A program made the translations under genes and the position numbers. DNA of 64,000 bases from Planctomycetota bacterium. GTDB taxonomy: Bacteria; Planctomycetota; OFTM77. The notes beneath the pieces were generated by a model. It was not told where the DNA came from, made no database searches, and worked only from the letters and a program-made list of their open reading frames with translations. The DNA lies in contig JAJDCO010000001.1 of NCBI GenBank assembly GCA_029260795.1, positions 124,001-188,000 on the forward strand, read 5' to 3'. How positions within the stretch are numbered: the first letter of the stretch is position 1; every line of letters begins with the position of its first letter. This document shows, one piece after another, positions 53,728 through 62,935 of the stretch.

Positions 53728-56700
53728 TCACGGCAAGAACACGAACTCGTTCGCGTTGAAGAGGGCACGGCAGAACAGCGGGAGCCCGTGCTCCTCGATC
53801 AGTTTGACGGCTCCGCCGAGCTCGGTCTCGGTTGGCGGTCGCGAGAATGTGAGCTCGAACCCTCTTCGAGCTTGGTCATCGAATCGCCGCCCGACGTCTT
53901 CTCGGATACGATCGGCCAAGAAGCCGGCTTGCTCGATCACGAACGGGCTGTTGAGCAGGTTGAAGGCCTGGAGCGGCGTCGTCGACCGACTGCGCGTGGG
54001 ACAGATCTGGGCGCCATCGGGACAATCGAACGCCCCGAACGTCGCGTCCTGCTCCATGCGAACTTTCGTCTGATACACCATGCGACGCCAGTCCTCGGGA
54101 CCGAAGCGCTCCTTGGCCTGATAGACGCGCACATAGTTCTCGTTCGGCTCGAAGGCGCTGAAGCCGGGGCCGCCTCGCGTGAGGTCGAGCTGACCGCTCA
54201 CGGCCAGGATCGAGTCACGGATCGCTTCCGCTTCCAAGCGGCGAGGCGGGTATCGCCAGAGCAACCGACAATCGGCATCGTTCGCCAGCCCCGCGTCGTT
54301 CGGCTGACCGGCTTGGCGATAGGTGCTCGACAGGACGATGAGCCGATGCAGTGCCTTGAGGCTGCCGCTCTGCTCGAGCAGCGCGCGGGCGAGCCAGTCG
54401 AGAAGCTCGGGATGCGAAGGCTCGGTCCCCATGAATCCGAAGTCGCTCGGTGTCGCGACGAGGCCGCGCCCAAAGTGATAATGCCAGAGCCGATTGACGG
54501 CGACCCGCGCCACCAGGGGGTTCTCCGGATCGCACAGCCACTCGGCGAGCGCCGCGCGCCGCTCTTGCTCGCTCGCGGACTCGTCGAGCTCGACTCGCGC
54601 CGGCAGCACGGCCAAGGTCCTCGGTGCAATCGGCTCGCGCTCCTGCATGGGATCGCCGCGGTGCAGGCGATGGGTCGTCGGCGGTCTCTCGACGAACGTC
54701 CCGGCATAGACGAGTCGATCCGGCTGCAGGCCAGCACGTCGCTGCTCCAAACGCTCGATCAGCTCCTGCGTGAGCCGCGCTTCGGCGAGATCCTCCTCGC
54801 TCAGTCCTGCGCTCGAGAAGATCCCTCGCCCGCTGCCTCCTGACCGCCAAGGCAAGCGATCGTCCGACGAGCTGACGACCTGCCAGGCGCCGCCGTCCAC
54901 CTGCACTTCGATGCGGTAGCCGAGGGCGAGCCGATCCGCGAAGCGCCGCTCGCGATCGCGGCCCCACACGATGCGATCGATCGAGGTGGTCTCCGGCAGC
55001 TCGATCTCGACCCAACCGCCGCCGACCTCGTTCGAGATCCAGCTCCGCGAGTTGCCATGGATCCCGTCGTTGACGTGGACGATCTTGTGGATGTCGGAGC
55101 TCGGATACTCGCTCGAGGCGCGGGGCACGGCGCCCGTCGCGGCGAGGGCGACGTTGCGATCCGTGCCGGACGCGTAGATCTCGAGCTCGTCGATGCAGGG
55201 CTCGACGCTGTTCGTTCGCGTGACCGTGAACCGCACTCGCCTCGCCCGGACAGCAGGAATACGCTCGACGTTCCGGGCCCCATCGACCGCGCTCCGGAGC
55301 CGCGGTGCGGCGGGCGATGGCCGCTCTTCCGGCGCGGAGTCCTCTCGTTGGAGCACGAGCAGATCGGCGGTGACGGGAGCCTCGGTCTCCCCGGACCGGA
55401 GCACGATCCGACTCGAATCCGTCAGGGCATGCGCACCCGCGAACAGGAGCCCACTCCACTGCGAGCGCTCGGGCGTCTCGCCAGGCTGCCCTTCCCCGAA
55501 GCGTTGATCGACCTCGGCCAGCAGCGTCTGGTCCGAGCGAGTAATGAGATCTCCATCGCGATCGAGCCAGTAGGACGCATCCTTGGCGTGGCTGGCGTGG
55601 CCCGTGCCCCACGAGAGCCAGATCCGATAGCGCCCGCTGACACGGGGTGACCACTCCATCAGGTCGGTGTCGACGCGCTTCGCCCAGTAGGTGTAGCTCT
55701 CACCCAGGTTCGGTAGCGATGCGCTCGCCGAGAGCTCGGTCGTTCCCGAGCGGCCGCTCGGCTCGACGAGCGCCTGCACCTCGGCGACGTGACGCCCCAC
55801 CGACTGGCTGCCCGTGTCATCGAGCAGCAGCGTGTCGAGAGCGGGCCACGGATGAAAGCGATCGCTCCACTCGCGCAGCGAGGCGAGCGTGTCGTCGATC
55901 TGCCGGGCCTCGGTCTGACGGGCTTCGTGATCGCGTGAGCGCCAGGTCCGGTCTCCGTGCTGCACGCCTGCAAAGAAGGCGCGCAGGCCGTAGTAGTCCT
56001 TCTGCGAGACCGGGTCGAACTTGTGATCGTGACACTTGGCGCAGCCGACGGTCAGGCCGAGGAAGGTGCTGGCGGTCGTCGAGACCATGTCGTGAAGCTC
56101 GGCGTCCCGCTGGTTCTTGGTCAGCTCGATGTCCGGGCTCTTGACCGCGTCCCAGGAACCCGCCACGAGAAAGCCGGTGGCCGCATCGAGCCCTCGCACG
56201 TCTCCGGCGACCTGCTCGAAGACGAAATCAAAGTACGACGTGTCCTCGTTGAACGACTCGATGACATAGTCTCGATAGGGCCACGCGTTGGTCCGCGGCG
56301 TGTTCACCTCGAAGCCGTGCGTCTCGGCGAAGCGGACCACGTCGAGCCAGTGACGCCCCCATCGCTCACCGTAGTGGGGCGAGGCGAGCAGCTCGTCGAC
56401 GAGCCGCTCGAAGGCGTCCGGTCGCGAGTCTTCGAGGAAGGCGGCGACACGCTCGATCGTCGGAGGCAACCCCCAGAGATCGAGAGTCAGACGACGAATC
56501 AAGGTGCGACGATCGGCCTCGGGGGAGGGCTCGAGGTCGGCCTCCTCGAGCCGGGCGAGGATGAAGGCGTCGATCGCGTTGCGCGTCCACGCCGGATCCG
56601 AGACGGCCGGGGGCGCGGACGAGCCGATCGGCTCGAGTGACCCAGGGCGCTTCCGCTCGACGGTCGGCTCCGACTCCAACCGGAGATCGGGGCCCCGATG

Positions 56701-57111
56701 ATCGCTCTCCGGCCACGGTGCTTCGGCTTCGAGCCAGCGCCTCAAGCTCTCGATCGCGCGATCGGAGAGCCGCCCCTTCGGCGGCATCTCCAGATCGACA
56801 TCCTCGTAGGAGACGGCGCGCAGCAGAAGGCTTCGAGCGGGTGCCTTCAGATCGATCGCCGAGCCGCGCTCTCCTCCCTCGAGCAAGGCTGCTCGGCTGT
56901 CGAGCCGCAGACCCGACTTCGCCCGTCGAGGTCCATGACAACGGAGGCACTCCTTCTCGAGGATCGAATGCACGCCTTCGAGGAAGAGCTCGTCGAGTTC
57001 GGAGGCATGTTCCCGCTCTTCGGCCGGAGCCGATTGCGGAACCGCGCCGACGGAGGATCCGAGCAGCCCGAGGGCCCAGCAGACGGCGAGTTCTCGCGTT
57101 GGAATCCTCAT
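53728..57111 (-). CDS. PSD1-type protein (PSCyt1, DUF1549, DUF1553) with discoidin-like insert
   Basis: 1127 residues, complete. A signal peptide (about 1-25) is followed by a PSCyt1 domain with heme motif CLRCH near residue 55. DUF1549 (about 170-390) includes a second motif, [21 protein letters not shown] large insertion of about 400 residues contains a discoidin/F5-8C-like segment ([30 protein letters not shown]). DUF1553 (about 840-1115) carries [32 protein letters not shown] and STYRQ. The exported heme protein probably works with the following DUF1501 gene; the substrate is unknown. GGAG upstream supports the start. Confidence 0.93.
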   Translation of the reverse strand: MRIPTRELAVCWALGLLGSSVGAVPQSAPAEEREHASELDELFLEGVHSILEKECLRCHGPRRAKSGLRLDSRAALLEGGERGSAIDLKAPARSLLLRAVSYEDVDLEMPPKGRLSDRAIESLRRWLEAEAPWPESDHRGPDLRLESEPTVERKRPGSLEPIGSSAPPAVSDPAWTRNAIDAFILARLEEADLEPSPEADRRTLIRRLTLDLWGLPPTIERVAAFLEDSRPDAFERLVDELLASPHYGERWGRHWLDVVRFAETHGFEVNTPRTNAWPYRDYVIESFNEDTSYFDFVFEQVAGDVRGLDAATGFLVAGSWDAVKSPDIELTKNQRDAELHDMVSTTASTFLGLTVGCAKCHDHKFDPVSQKDYYGLRAFFAGVQHGDRTWRSRDHEARQTEARQIDDTLASLREWSDRFHPWPALDTLLLDDTGSQSVGRHVAEVQALVEPSGRSGTTELSASASLPNLGESYTYWAKRVDTDLMEWSPRVSGRYRIWLSWGTGHASHAKDASYWLDRDGDLITRSDQTLLAEVDQRFGEGQPGETPERSQWSGLLFAGAHALTDSSRIVLRSGETEAPVTADLLVLQREDSAPEERPSPAAPRLRSAVDGARNVERIPAVRARRVRFTVTRTNSVEPCIDELEIYASGTDRNVALAATGAVPRASSEYPSSDIHKIVHVNDGIHGNSRSWISNEVGGGWVEIELPETTSIDRIVWGRDRERRFADRLALGYRIEVQVDGGAWQVVSSSDDRLPWRSGGSGRGIFSSAGLSEEDLAEARLTQELIERLEQRRAGLQPDRLVYAGTFVERPPTTHRLHRGDPMQEREPIAPRTLAVLPARVELDESASEQERRAALAEWLCDPENPLVARVAVNRLWHYHFGRGLVATPSDFGFMGTEPSHPELLDWLARALLEQSGSLKALHRLIVLSSTYRQAGQPNDAGLANDADCRLLWRYPPRRLEAEAIRDSILAVSGQLDLTRGGPGFSAFEPNENYVRVYQAKERFGPEDWRRMVYQTKVRMEQDATFGAFDCPDGAQICPTRSRSTTPLQAFNLLNSPFVIEQAGFLADRIREDVGRRFDDQARRGFELTFSRPPTETELGGAVKLIEEHGLPLFCRALFNANEFVFLP

Positions 57112-57302
57112 GGTCTCTCCGAACAGGCCTCGTCAGTCGATCTCTCGACAGGATACCGTATCGGGCACCGCCGTGGAGTGCCTCCCCGCTCATCGCGCAC
57201 TCGTCGAGAGGAGTCGAACGGGGAGACGGCCGCTCGCGAGCTCGTCTCGGCGCGCGTCGTCGCCTCGAAGGACGTCCGCGGCTCCGACGGCTTCGACTCG
57301 GA

Positions 57303-57914
57303 TCACCCGACGGTGCTGCGGCCGGGCGTTGCTCGTGTCGCGCCGGGCTCGCGGCGGCCGCGCACTTCGAGGGGAGCCAATGCAATCTTCTCGAGGATGC
57401 GCTGGCGGCGGCGAATGGGCCACCAGTCGAAGAGGAAGACGTGCAGCGGTCCCCACATCGACACCCAGCCGCTGATCGACAACCCCTCGCTGAGGATCTC
57501 GATGGCAGTCGTCGTGCCGAGAGTCGCCACCGCCTGACGAGCGGAGATACAGACGAAGAGGAACGTGAGGCCGATGACGAGCATGAGCCGGCCCTGACGA
57601 AAGAGCTGTCGGAGCTCGCTCGCCGCGACTCGAGCGCGATACTGGAAGTAGTTCCGGACGCTCTCCGGGAGGTTCAGCGCCTCGCTGGTGATCGCGACCG
57701 TCGCCGGAACGTGCACGACGATCTTGAGAGGCGCCTTCTGGGGAAACTCCTGAAACGCGCCGACCAAGTACCGCTCGGCCTCCTCGTCGAGGTCGCGGCG
57801 AAGGAAAGGTGAAGGATCGAAGGAGTTGAAGAGCTCCTCGACCCGGTCGAGCTCGATCTCGACCAGAGTCGTGTCCTGCTCGCGACGGTAGAGAGTCACG
57901 GACCGCTGGTTCAT
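57303..57914 (-). CDS. Membrane protein of unknown function
   Basis: 203 residues from ATG 57914; ATG 57941 adds nine residues. I do not recognise the family. The N-terminal 115 residues are soluble, with charged segments and the sequence KAPLKIVVHVPATVAITSEALNLPESVRNYFQYRA. Two transmembrane helices follow (LMLVIGLTFLFVCISA and VSMWGPLHVFLFDWWPI), then a basic tail. It is the third gene of a minus-strand set after the HTH regulator and trmB, and the gap to trmB is about 68 bp. Confidence 0.7.
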   Translation of the reverse strand: MNQRSVTLYRREQDTTLVEIELDRVEELFNSFDPSPFLRRDLDEEAERYLVGAFQEFPQKAPLKIVVHVPATVAITSEALNLPESVRNYFQYRARVAASELRQLFRQGRLMLVIGLTFLFVCISARQAVATLGTTTAIEILSEGLSISGWVSMWGPLHVFLFDWWPIRRRQRILEKIALAPLEVRGRREPGATRATPGRSTVG

Positions 57915-57982
57915 CGCCCCTTGCTTTCGAGCTCCCGACATCGTTAGGCACGCGCGAGCCCACACACCGAGAACGGCAAGTG

Positions 57983-58672
57983 TCACTCGCCCGGAGCGGG
58001 ATCTCCGGTGAGGGACCTCGCCTCGAGACAACGAATCGGCGCGTCGATGCGACGGAACATCGTCTCGAACTCGGTCTGAATATTGTCCTCTGCCCACCGG
58101 CTGTCGTCGAGGTTCTCGGTCCATTCGAGCAGGTCGAAATCGGAGTGGTCGGCGAGGGTGGTGCGGACCTGATCGAAGTAACCGGGGTGATCGGTCTTGA
58201 GCCGAAACAGACCGGCCGGAACGAGGGCACGGTGAATGAGCCGGAGGTTGTCGGCTCCGAGAAGCCGGCGCTCGCGGTAGCGACCGTCGTTCCACGGCTC
58301 GGGGAAGTTGACGTGGATGACGTCCATCGAATGGGGCGGTAAGAACTCGAGCAGCCGCTCGGCGGAGGTCCGCAGCACGAGCACATTGCCCAGTCCGGCT
58401 CGAGCGGCCTTGAGTGCGGTCTTGTAGGTTCGTTTGAACCGCAGCTCGAAGCCGAGGTGCAGCACGTCAGGCGCCCGGGCGGCGCAGGCGATGAGATGGT
58501 TCCCCGAGCCGCAGCCCAGCTCACAAACGAATCGATCGTACTCGCCGAGCCGCTTCTCCAGGAGATCGCGACCGCTGGCGTCGATCTCGTCGCCGATGAA
58601 CGGCAGGATGTGATCGGGGTACTCGTGCAGCTTGACGACGTAGGGATTGATCGAAGGCAGGTATCGCTTCAT
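57983..58672 (-). CDS. trmB: tRNA (guanine-N7)-methyltransferase
   Basis: 229 residues. SAM-binding and family motifs are intact: CELGCGSGNHLIACA, LGFELRFKRTYKTALKA and VNFPEPWNDGRYRERRLL (the FPDPW-type catalytic block), followed by FRLKTDHPGYFDQV and the C-terminal TEFETMFRR helix. It methylates N7 of G46 in the tRNA variable loop, in the cytoplasm, using S-adenosylmethionine. The start lies 5 bp after the stop of the HTH gene, implying translational coupling. Confidence 0.92.
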   Translation of the reverse strand: MKRYLPSINPYVVKLHEYPDHILPFIGDEIDASGRDLLEKRLGEYDRFVCELGCGSGNHLIACAARAPDVLHLGFELRFKRTYKTALKAARAGLGNVLVLRTSAERLLEFLPPHSMDVIHVNFPEPWNDGRYRERRLLGADNLRLIHRALVPAGLFRLKTDHPGYFDQVRTTLADHSDFDLLEWTENLDDSRWAEDNIQTEFETMFRRIDAPIRCLEARSLTGDPAPGE

Positions 58673-58677
58673 CGCTC

Positions 58678-59298
58678 TCAGCCCGACTCCTCGTCCGTGG
58701 GAATGTCGGCCCGAGAGCTGGGAGCCAGGGGAACGAGCGCGAACGTGAAGGCTTGGAGCCGGCCCCGACGCTCATTGCGACCGCGCTCGAAGATGTCACC
58801 GATCCGCTCGAGCAGATCGTGGACCTCGAGGGCGTCGGCCGTCGTGAGCCAGCCCTTCATGCGGCCGGCGGAGGTGTTGCGATCGGAGCCCTCGAACGAG
58901 CACCGCTCGCCCTCGAGCGCTTCGCGGAGATCCCGATCGGTGAGTCGCAACACGGCCGCGATCGTCCGGGCGATGACGTCCGGCGAAGCGCCTTTCACGC
59001 GCAGTGGTCTTCCCACCACGTCGAAGATGGCCTCGTCCCGCCGTCCCGTCCGCCGACGATCGGTCTCGATGACCAGCCCGACCTCGACCAGGCGGCGAAT
59101 GTGGTAGTAGAGCGAGTCCGCCGCCCGACCGAGCCAGCCTGCCACTTCGGCGATCGACGCCGGACCGCTGGCCTGCAAGACATCGACGATCTCCTGGCGG
59201 ACCGGTGACGTCAGCGACTCCAGCTGATCCCGCCGTCCCACGAGGTATGGGTGCCGATCCTCCGGCCCTCGACGCTCTTCATTCGAATCCCGGTTCAT
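58678..59298 (-). CDS. Winged-helix transcriptional regulator (ArsR/HTH_20-like)
   Basis: 206 residues. Residues about 25-90 form a winged helix-turn-helix (LTSPVRQEIVDVLQASGPASIAEVAGWLGRAADSLYYHIRRLVEVGLV), as in ArsR-like and HTH_20 regulators; there is no metal-binding cysteine pattern. The C-terminal 110 residues are helical and unrecognised. It heads a probable operon with trmB and a membrane protein and may regulate it. The RBS GAGG is only two bases from the ATG, so the start is not certain. Confidence 0.8.
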   Translation of the reverse strand: MNRDSNEERRGPEDRHPYLVGRRDQLESLTSPVRQEIVDVLQASGPASIAEVAGWLGRAADSLYYHIRRLVEVGLVIETDRRRTGRRDEAIFDVVGRPLRVKGASPDVIARTIAAVLRLTDRDLREALEGERCSFEGSDRNTSAGRMKGWLTTADALEVHDLLERIGDIFERGRNERRGRLQAFTFALVPLAPSSRADIPTDEESG

Positions 59299-59534
59299 CG
59301 CCTCAGGATTGTCGGAACGAACTCGATTGGCAAGGCTCCATCATTCGAGCACTGCCCCGTCCCGACTCGAGCCCAGACTTCGAATAGGGGAATCTGGGGA
59401 GCAGGGCATGAGGAAGCCGGGTCCCGAGGTTGCCTCTGGCCCTTGGCCAGGCTCTCTGAGAAGCTATCAGGCGTCCAATGCACACGGCCTTTTCGCAACT
59501 CCCCGGCTCGAGAAACGCACGAGGAATCGAGATC

Positions 59535-60221
59535 ATGAACGCTCGCCACTGGCTCCTGATTGCAGCACTGTTCCTGGGCGCCTGTCAGTCGTCCGACGAG
59601 ACCGGCACCGACAAGTCCAGCGAAGAAGCCAAGGTCGACCAGACCAAAGCTGGGAAGTCGGCTGATGGCGATGGCCTCGCCGCACCCAAGGACCCGATCG
59701 ACGATCCCGAGTCGAATCTCGCCCCACCCATCTCAGAAACCTCGCCCCTCATGACGGACGAGATCGCCTCCTACACGTGCGGTCAGATCCGAAACGTCCA
59801 CACGTATCAGGGTCTCGTTTTCGGGGGCCAACCTTCGCCAGAGGACTTTCAGCTCGTCAAGGCCGCCGGCGTCCGCACCGTCTTCAATCTGCGGCCCGCC
59901 AGCGAGATTCAGGACTTCGACGAGCAGCAGGTCGTCACCGAGCTCGGCCTGGAGTATGTCTCGCTGCCCTTCGCCGGTCCCGACCAGCTCACGGACGAGG
60001 TCTTCGATCGCTCTCGTGAGATCCTCGCGACCGTGAAGCGTCCCGCCCTGTTCCACTGCGGGTCGGCCAACCGCGTCGGCGCTCTCTGGCTGCCCTATCG
60101 CGTCCTGAACGACGGCTTGTCCCTCGAGGACGCCTTGGCCGAGGCCAAGACCATCGGCCTGCGCTCCCCGGGATACGAGGAGAAGGCGCTGGATTACATC
60201 GAGCGCAAGAAGAACGACTGA
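59535..60221 (+). CDS. Lipoprotein with tyrosine-phosphatase-like (DUF442/BLH) domain
   Basis: 228 residues from ATG 59535; an upstream ATG at 59478 would destroy the signal. The N-terminus is a lipoprotein signal (HWLLIAALFLGAC, lipobox LGAC), then a Ser/Asp/Lys-rich linker. The domain from about residue 95 resembles DUF442/beta-lactamase-hydrolase-like phosphatases: YQGLVFGGQPSPEDFQLVKAAG, VRTVFNLRP and the cysteine phosphatase loop HCGSANRVG (HCxxxxxR). It may dephosphorylate a periplasmic or surface substrate. A hairpin follows the stop. Confidence 0.85.
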   Translation: MNARHWLLIAALFLGACQSSDETGTDKSSEEAKVDQTKAGKSADGDGLAAPKDPIDDPESNLAPPISETSPLMTDEIASYTCGQIRNVHTYQGLVFGGQPSPEDFQLVKAAGVRTVFNLRPASEIQDFDEQQVVTELGLEYVSLPFAGPDQLTDEVFDRSREILATVKRPALFHCGSANRVGALWLPYRVLNDGLSLEDALAEAKTIGLRSPGYEEKALDYIERKKND

Positions 60222-60236
60222 GTCGAGTGGATCCTC

Positions 60237-60264
60237 GGACGGCGCCCCTCCGAGGGCGCCGCCC
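60237..60264 (+). terminator. Hairpin after the phosphatase-like lipoprotein
   Basis: GGACGGCGCCC / GGGCGCCGCCC with a CTCCGA loop and one mismatch, 16 bp after the stop. It lacks a T-run and is a likely 3' end or terminator stem. Confidence 0.5.
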
Positions 60265-60303
60265 CGAATGGACCTCGGATCGAAACTACGTCCGAATCGG
60301 AGG

Positions 60304-60319
60304 GCGGACTTCAGTCCGC
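60304..60319. repeat. REP-like palindrome
   Basis: GCGGAC TTCA GTCCGC: perfect 6-bp arms around the same TTCA loop as the element at 27074, a standard form of RAYT-associated REP sequences. Confidence 0.6.
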
Positions 60320-60510
60320 TGCGAGGTCGAACGCCCCCCATCGCGCGATCGAACGGCCACGAACGATCGATGCTTCGACCGGCTGCCTCGAACGCGCGGG
60401 GCCCTCGACGGGTGAACGACTTTCGCGAGCTCACGCGCAGTCGAATGCCCTCCCACCCGAATGAATTCGGGCCTCCGAGGGGACGGGCTCCGAGGGGACG
60501 GGCTCCGAGA

Positions 60511-60533
60511 TCCCGGCTTCAGCAGAACGGTCC
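60511..60533. repeat. Degenerate REP-like element
   Basis: TCCCGGCTTCAGC...CGGTCC shares CCCGGCTTCAGC and CGGTCC with the 27074 element but has lost stem symmetry. It sits 4 bp from the kinase stop codon. Confidence 0.45.
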
Positions 60534-60536
60534 GCC

Positions 60537-61838
60537 TTACCGGCTGACCAGGCGCTTCGTGCACCAGGGACAGCAGCGCCAGTCGTCTTTCGTGACGCTC
60601 CAGCCGCATTGGCCGCAGCGATGCGGCAGCTCGGGAGCTCGCCACACCTGCCTCACCTTACGAGAGCACCACGGGCAGTAGCGCATCCAGGGCATGAGCT
60701 CCTTGCGGGTGCACTGGCGATTGGAGCAGCGGCTGCCGGGCCGATAGCGTGGATCCGAGTACTCTCGTGTGGTCGAAGGACCGATAGCGGCCCCGTGGCA
60801 CCAAGCGCAGAAGCGCCAATCCGACTTCACGCCGCGGAGGCATCTCGGGCAGTGTCGGGGGAACTTGATCGTGCCGCGGTGGCGCGGGCGTGCGGCCCGA
60901 CACCAGGGGCAGGCGAGCATCGTCTCGGAGACGGGACCCTCACAGCGCTCGCAGGTGTGGTTCGTCTCGAGCACCTTTTTGAAGCGGCGCTGAAACTCCC
61001 GCCACCGAACGACGCGCCAATTGTTGCGACGTGTCGCCGGAGTGGTGCGCGCTGCCCGGCGCCGGCGCGGCTTCGGAAGCTGGGCGGCCATCTGCTCGAT
61101 GTCGCGAAAGCGGCGGCGAGCGTCGATCGAAAGGGCACGCCGGAGCCACGGCTCCAGCTCGGGTGCCCGCCGGCGAAGCCGATCGATGCCCTTCGGAGGC
61201 CAGTCGTAGGGCCACTCGGGGAGCTTTCCGGTGAACATGCGGTAGATCACGAGTGCCAGCGAGAAGACATCCGAGCGCAGGGACGGCTTGCCGAGAGCCT
61301 GCTCGGGCGCGACGAAGCCGAGCGTTCCCGATCCCGACCCCGAGCGGGTGCGCTTCAAGCGCTCGCGGGCTAGCCCGAAGTCACCCAGGCGGAGGAGGTC
61401 GGTACCAAAGAGGATGAAGTTCTCGGGCTTCACGTCGCAGTGGACCACCTTGCGACTGTGGGCGTAGGCGAGGCCGACGAGCATCTGCCCCATGAATCGA
61501 AGCGCCATTTGAGTGGTCAAGCGGCGGCCCAGGCGCTCGTGGAGTGACTCGTCTCCCAGGGGCGTCGCAATCACGAGGCGCCCATCGATCACATCGGCCG
61601 ACTTGACGGGCAGGATGTGCGGATGGTCGAGCCGCGCGGTGATCCGCACCTCCCGGAGATAGGCTGCGAACAGCGAGTCGGAGGTGCTCTCGATGGCGGG
61701 GATCTTCAGGGCGACCGAGACTTGCTCGAGCGTATCGCGAGCCTGATAGACTTGCGCAAAGCCGCCTTCGGCGATTCGCCGGACGATGCGGTACTTGCCG
61801 AGGCGTTGGTTTCGACGGAGGCGTCGGCGGGACGTCAC
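60537..61838 (-). CDS. Serine/threonine protein kinase with four C-terminal zinc ribbons
   Basis: 433 residues; GTG start at 61838. Kinase domain (about 14-265): P-loop IAEGGFAQVYQA, catalytic Lys in VALKIP, HCDVKPEN catalytic loop, GDFGLA and VAPEQ; the usual Arg of HRD is Cys, making it a non-RD kinase. After a basic linker come four zinc-ribbon-like CxxC pairs (CERC...CPWC; CPRC...CAWC; CSNRQC...CPWC; CGQC...CPWC), which could bind nucleic acid or protein. No transmembrane helix is present, so it is cytoplasmic. The RBS is weak. Ser/Thr kinases are numerous in Planctomycetota; the target is unknown. Confidence 0.87.
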   Translation of the reverse strand: MTSRRRLRRNQRLGKYRIVRRIAEGGFAQVYQARDTLEQVSVALKIPAIESTSDSLFAAYLREVRITARLDHPHILPVKSADVIDGRLVIATPLGDESLHERLGRRLTTQMALRFMGQMLVGLAYAHSRKVVHCDVKPENFILFGTDLLRLGDFGLARERLKRTRSGSGSGTLGFVAPEQALGKPSLRSDVFSLALVIYRMFTGKLPEWPYDWPPKGIDRLRRRAPELEPWLRRALSIDARRRFRDIEQMAAQLPKPRRRRAARTTPATRRNNWRVVRWREFQRRFKKVLETNHTCERCEGPVSETMLACPWCRAARPRHRGTIKFPRHCPRCLRGVKSDWRFCAWCHGAAIGPSTTREYSDPRYRPGSRCSNRQCTRKELMPWMRYCPWCSRKVRQVWRAPELPHRCGQCGWSVTKDDWRCCPWCTKRLVSR

Positions 61839-61996
61839 GCGAGTTTCCCAGGGTCGAGCGATAGGCGAGCGGCTCAGAGCATAGCAAGCCGTATCGAGAT
61901 TCTCACGCCCGCTTCGGGAACTCTGCGCGATGCTCCGGGCTGCGGCCCCTCTCAGCCCAGATTCGCGACTCTCGCCGCCACCACGAGTTGATCAAA

Positions 61997-62878
61997 TCAA
62001 TCCTCGCTGGCGCGCTTCTGCCAATAGCCGGCGCAGTCCGATTCTCGACCACGCACGACGCGCTTGCCCTCCAGCGGCCCGCGGCCCTCGGTCACGACGG
62101 TACATTGGCCACGGCCCTCGTCACGCTCGAAGTAGAGGACGACCCAATCGTTGGTCTTGCCGAGCTCGTGGGCTTGGCCCGTGTTCGAAAACATCACCGT
62201 GAACGCCCAGTCGTCGCGCTCGACGTTGAAGATCGGTAGCCAGGCCTTGCCCTCGGGGTTGAAGCGTTTGGGAGCGATCTGCGGCAGCTCGCCGGCTCCC
62301 GCCCGCTGCCGATACTCGGCGTCGATTCTCATCAGCAGCTCGATCGACGGCGGCACGACAGAGGGTTGCGACCCCCGCTCGTGAGCGCGCCGCGTGGCTT
62401 CGCGACCCAACCGCCCCGTCAGAGCTTCGCGCACGCCCCGGACGCGCCGCTCCCCAAAGCCCGGCACCTCGTCCAAGCGGCCGTCATGGGCGGCGATCTC
62501 GAGCTCCTCGAGCGTGTGGATTCCGAGCGTCTCGACGATCTTCTCGGCCAGGTCGGCTCCGATCCCGGGCACCGTGACGAAGAGGTCGGCCGAAGACACC
62601 TCCGACTCGAGTTTTTTCAGGAAGCCGAGCCGCCCGGAGTCGACAACCTCGTGGATCGCCGCGGCGATCGACTTGCCGATGCCCGGCAGCTTCACCAGCC
62701 CGGGCTCGCCATCTCGCTCCAAGATATCGGCCAGCGGCTCGACCGTCTCGCGAGCCGTGCGCGCCGCGTTCCGCCAAGCGCGCACGCGAAAGCCGTCCTT
62801 GCCCTCGATGTCGAGGAGGTCGGCCACCCGATCCAGCACGTCGGCGATGTCGTCGTTGTCGAGGCGATTTCGGCCCAT
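61997..62878 (-). CDS. Helix-hairpin-helix protein resembling the DNA polymerase X N-terminus
   Basis: 293 residues from ATG 62878, with GGAG seven bases upstream. Residues about 5-180 match the N-terminal 8-kDa-like and HhH region of PolX (IADVLDRVADLLDIEG, LVKLPGIGKSIAAAIHEVV, VPGIGADLAEKIVETLG, VPGFGERRVRGV). The polymerase and PHP exonuclease domains are absent. Instead a C-terminal domain (PKRFNPEGKAWLPIFNVE, FSNTGQAHELGKTNDWVVLYF, TVVTEGRGPLEGKRVVRG) follows; I believe this architecture recurs in other bacteria. It probably binds DNA, perhaps damaged or gapped DNA; activity is unknown. Confidence 0.82.
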   Translation of the reverse strand: MGRNRLDNDDIADVLDRVADLLDIEGKDGFRVRAWRNAARTARETVEPLADILERDGEPGLVKLPGIGKSIAAAIHEVVDSGRLGFLKKLESEVSSADLFVTVPGIGADLAEKIVETLGIHTLEELEIAAHDGRLDEVPGFGERRVRGVREALTGRLGREATRRAHERGSQPSVVPPSIELLMRIDAEYRQRAGAGELPQIAPKRFNPEGKAWLPIFNVERDDWAFTVMFSNTGQAHELGKTNDWVVLYFERDEGRGQCTVVTEGRGPLEGKRVVRGRESDCAGYWQKRASED

Positions 62879-62935
62879 GTCAGTTCTCCGTGAGCCGAGA
62901 TCGTAGAAGCCGAAGCGATCGCGGGCAAGGGCAGC

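Larger units (their letters stand above)
60222..60536. other. Intergenic region rich in palindromes
   Basis: 315 bp between a phosphatase-like lipoprotein and the convergent kinase. It contains a hairpin (60237-60264), a REP-like element (60304-60319), three tandem copies of a GGGCTCCGAGGGGAC-like unit (about 60469-60511) and a degenerate REP-like element (60511-60533). Confidence 0.6.
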
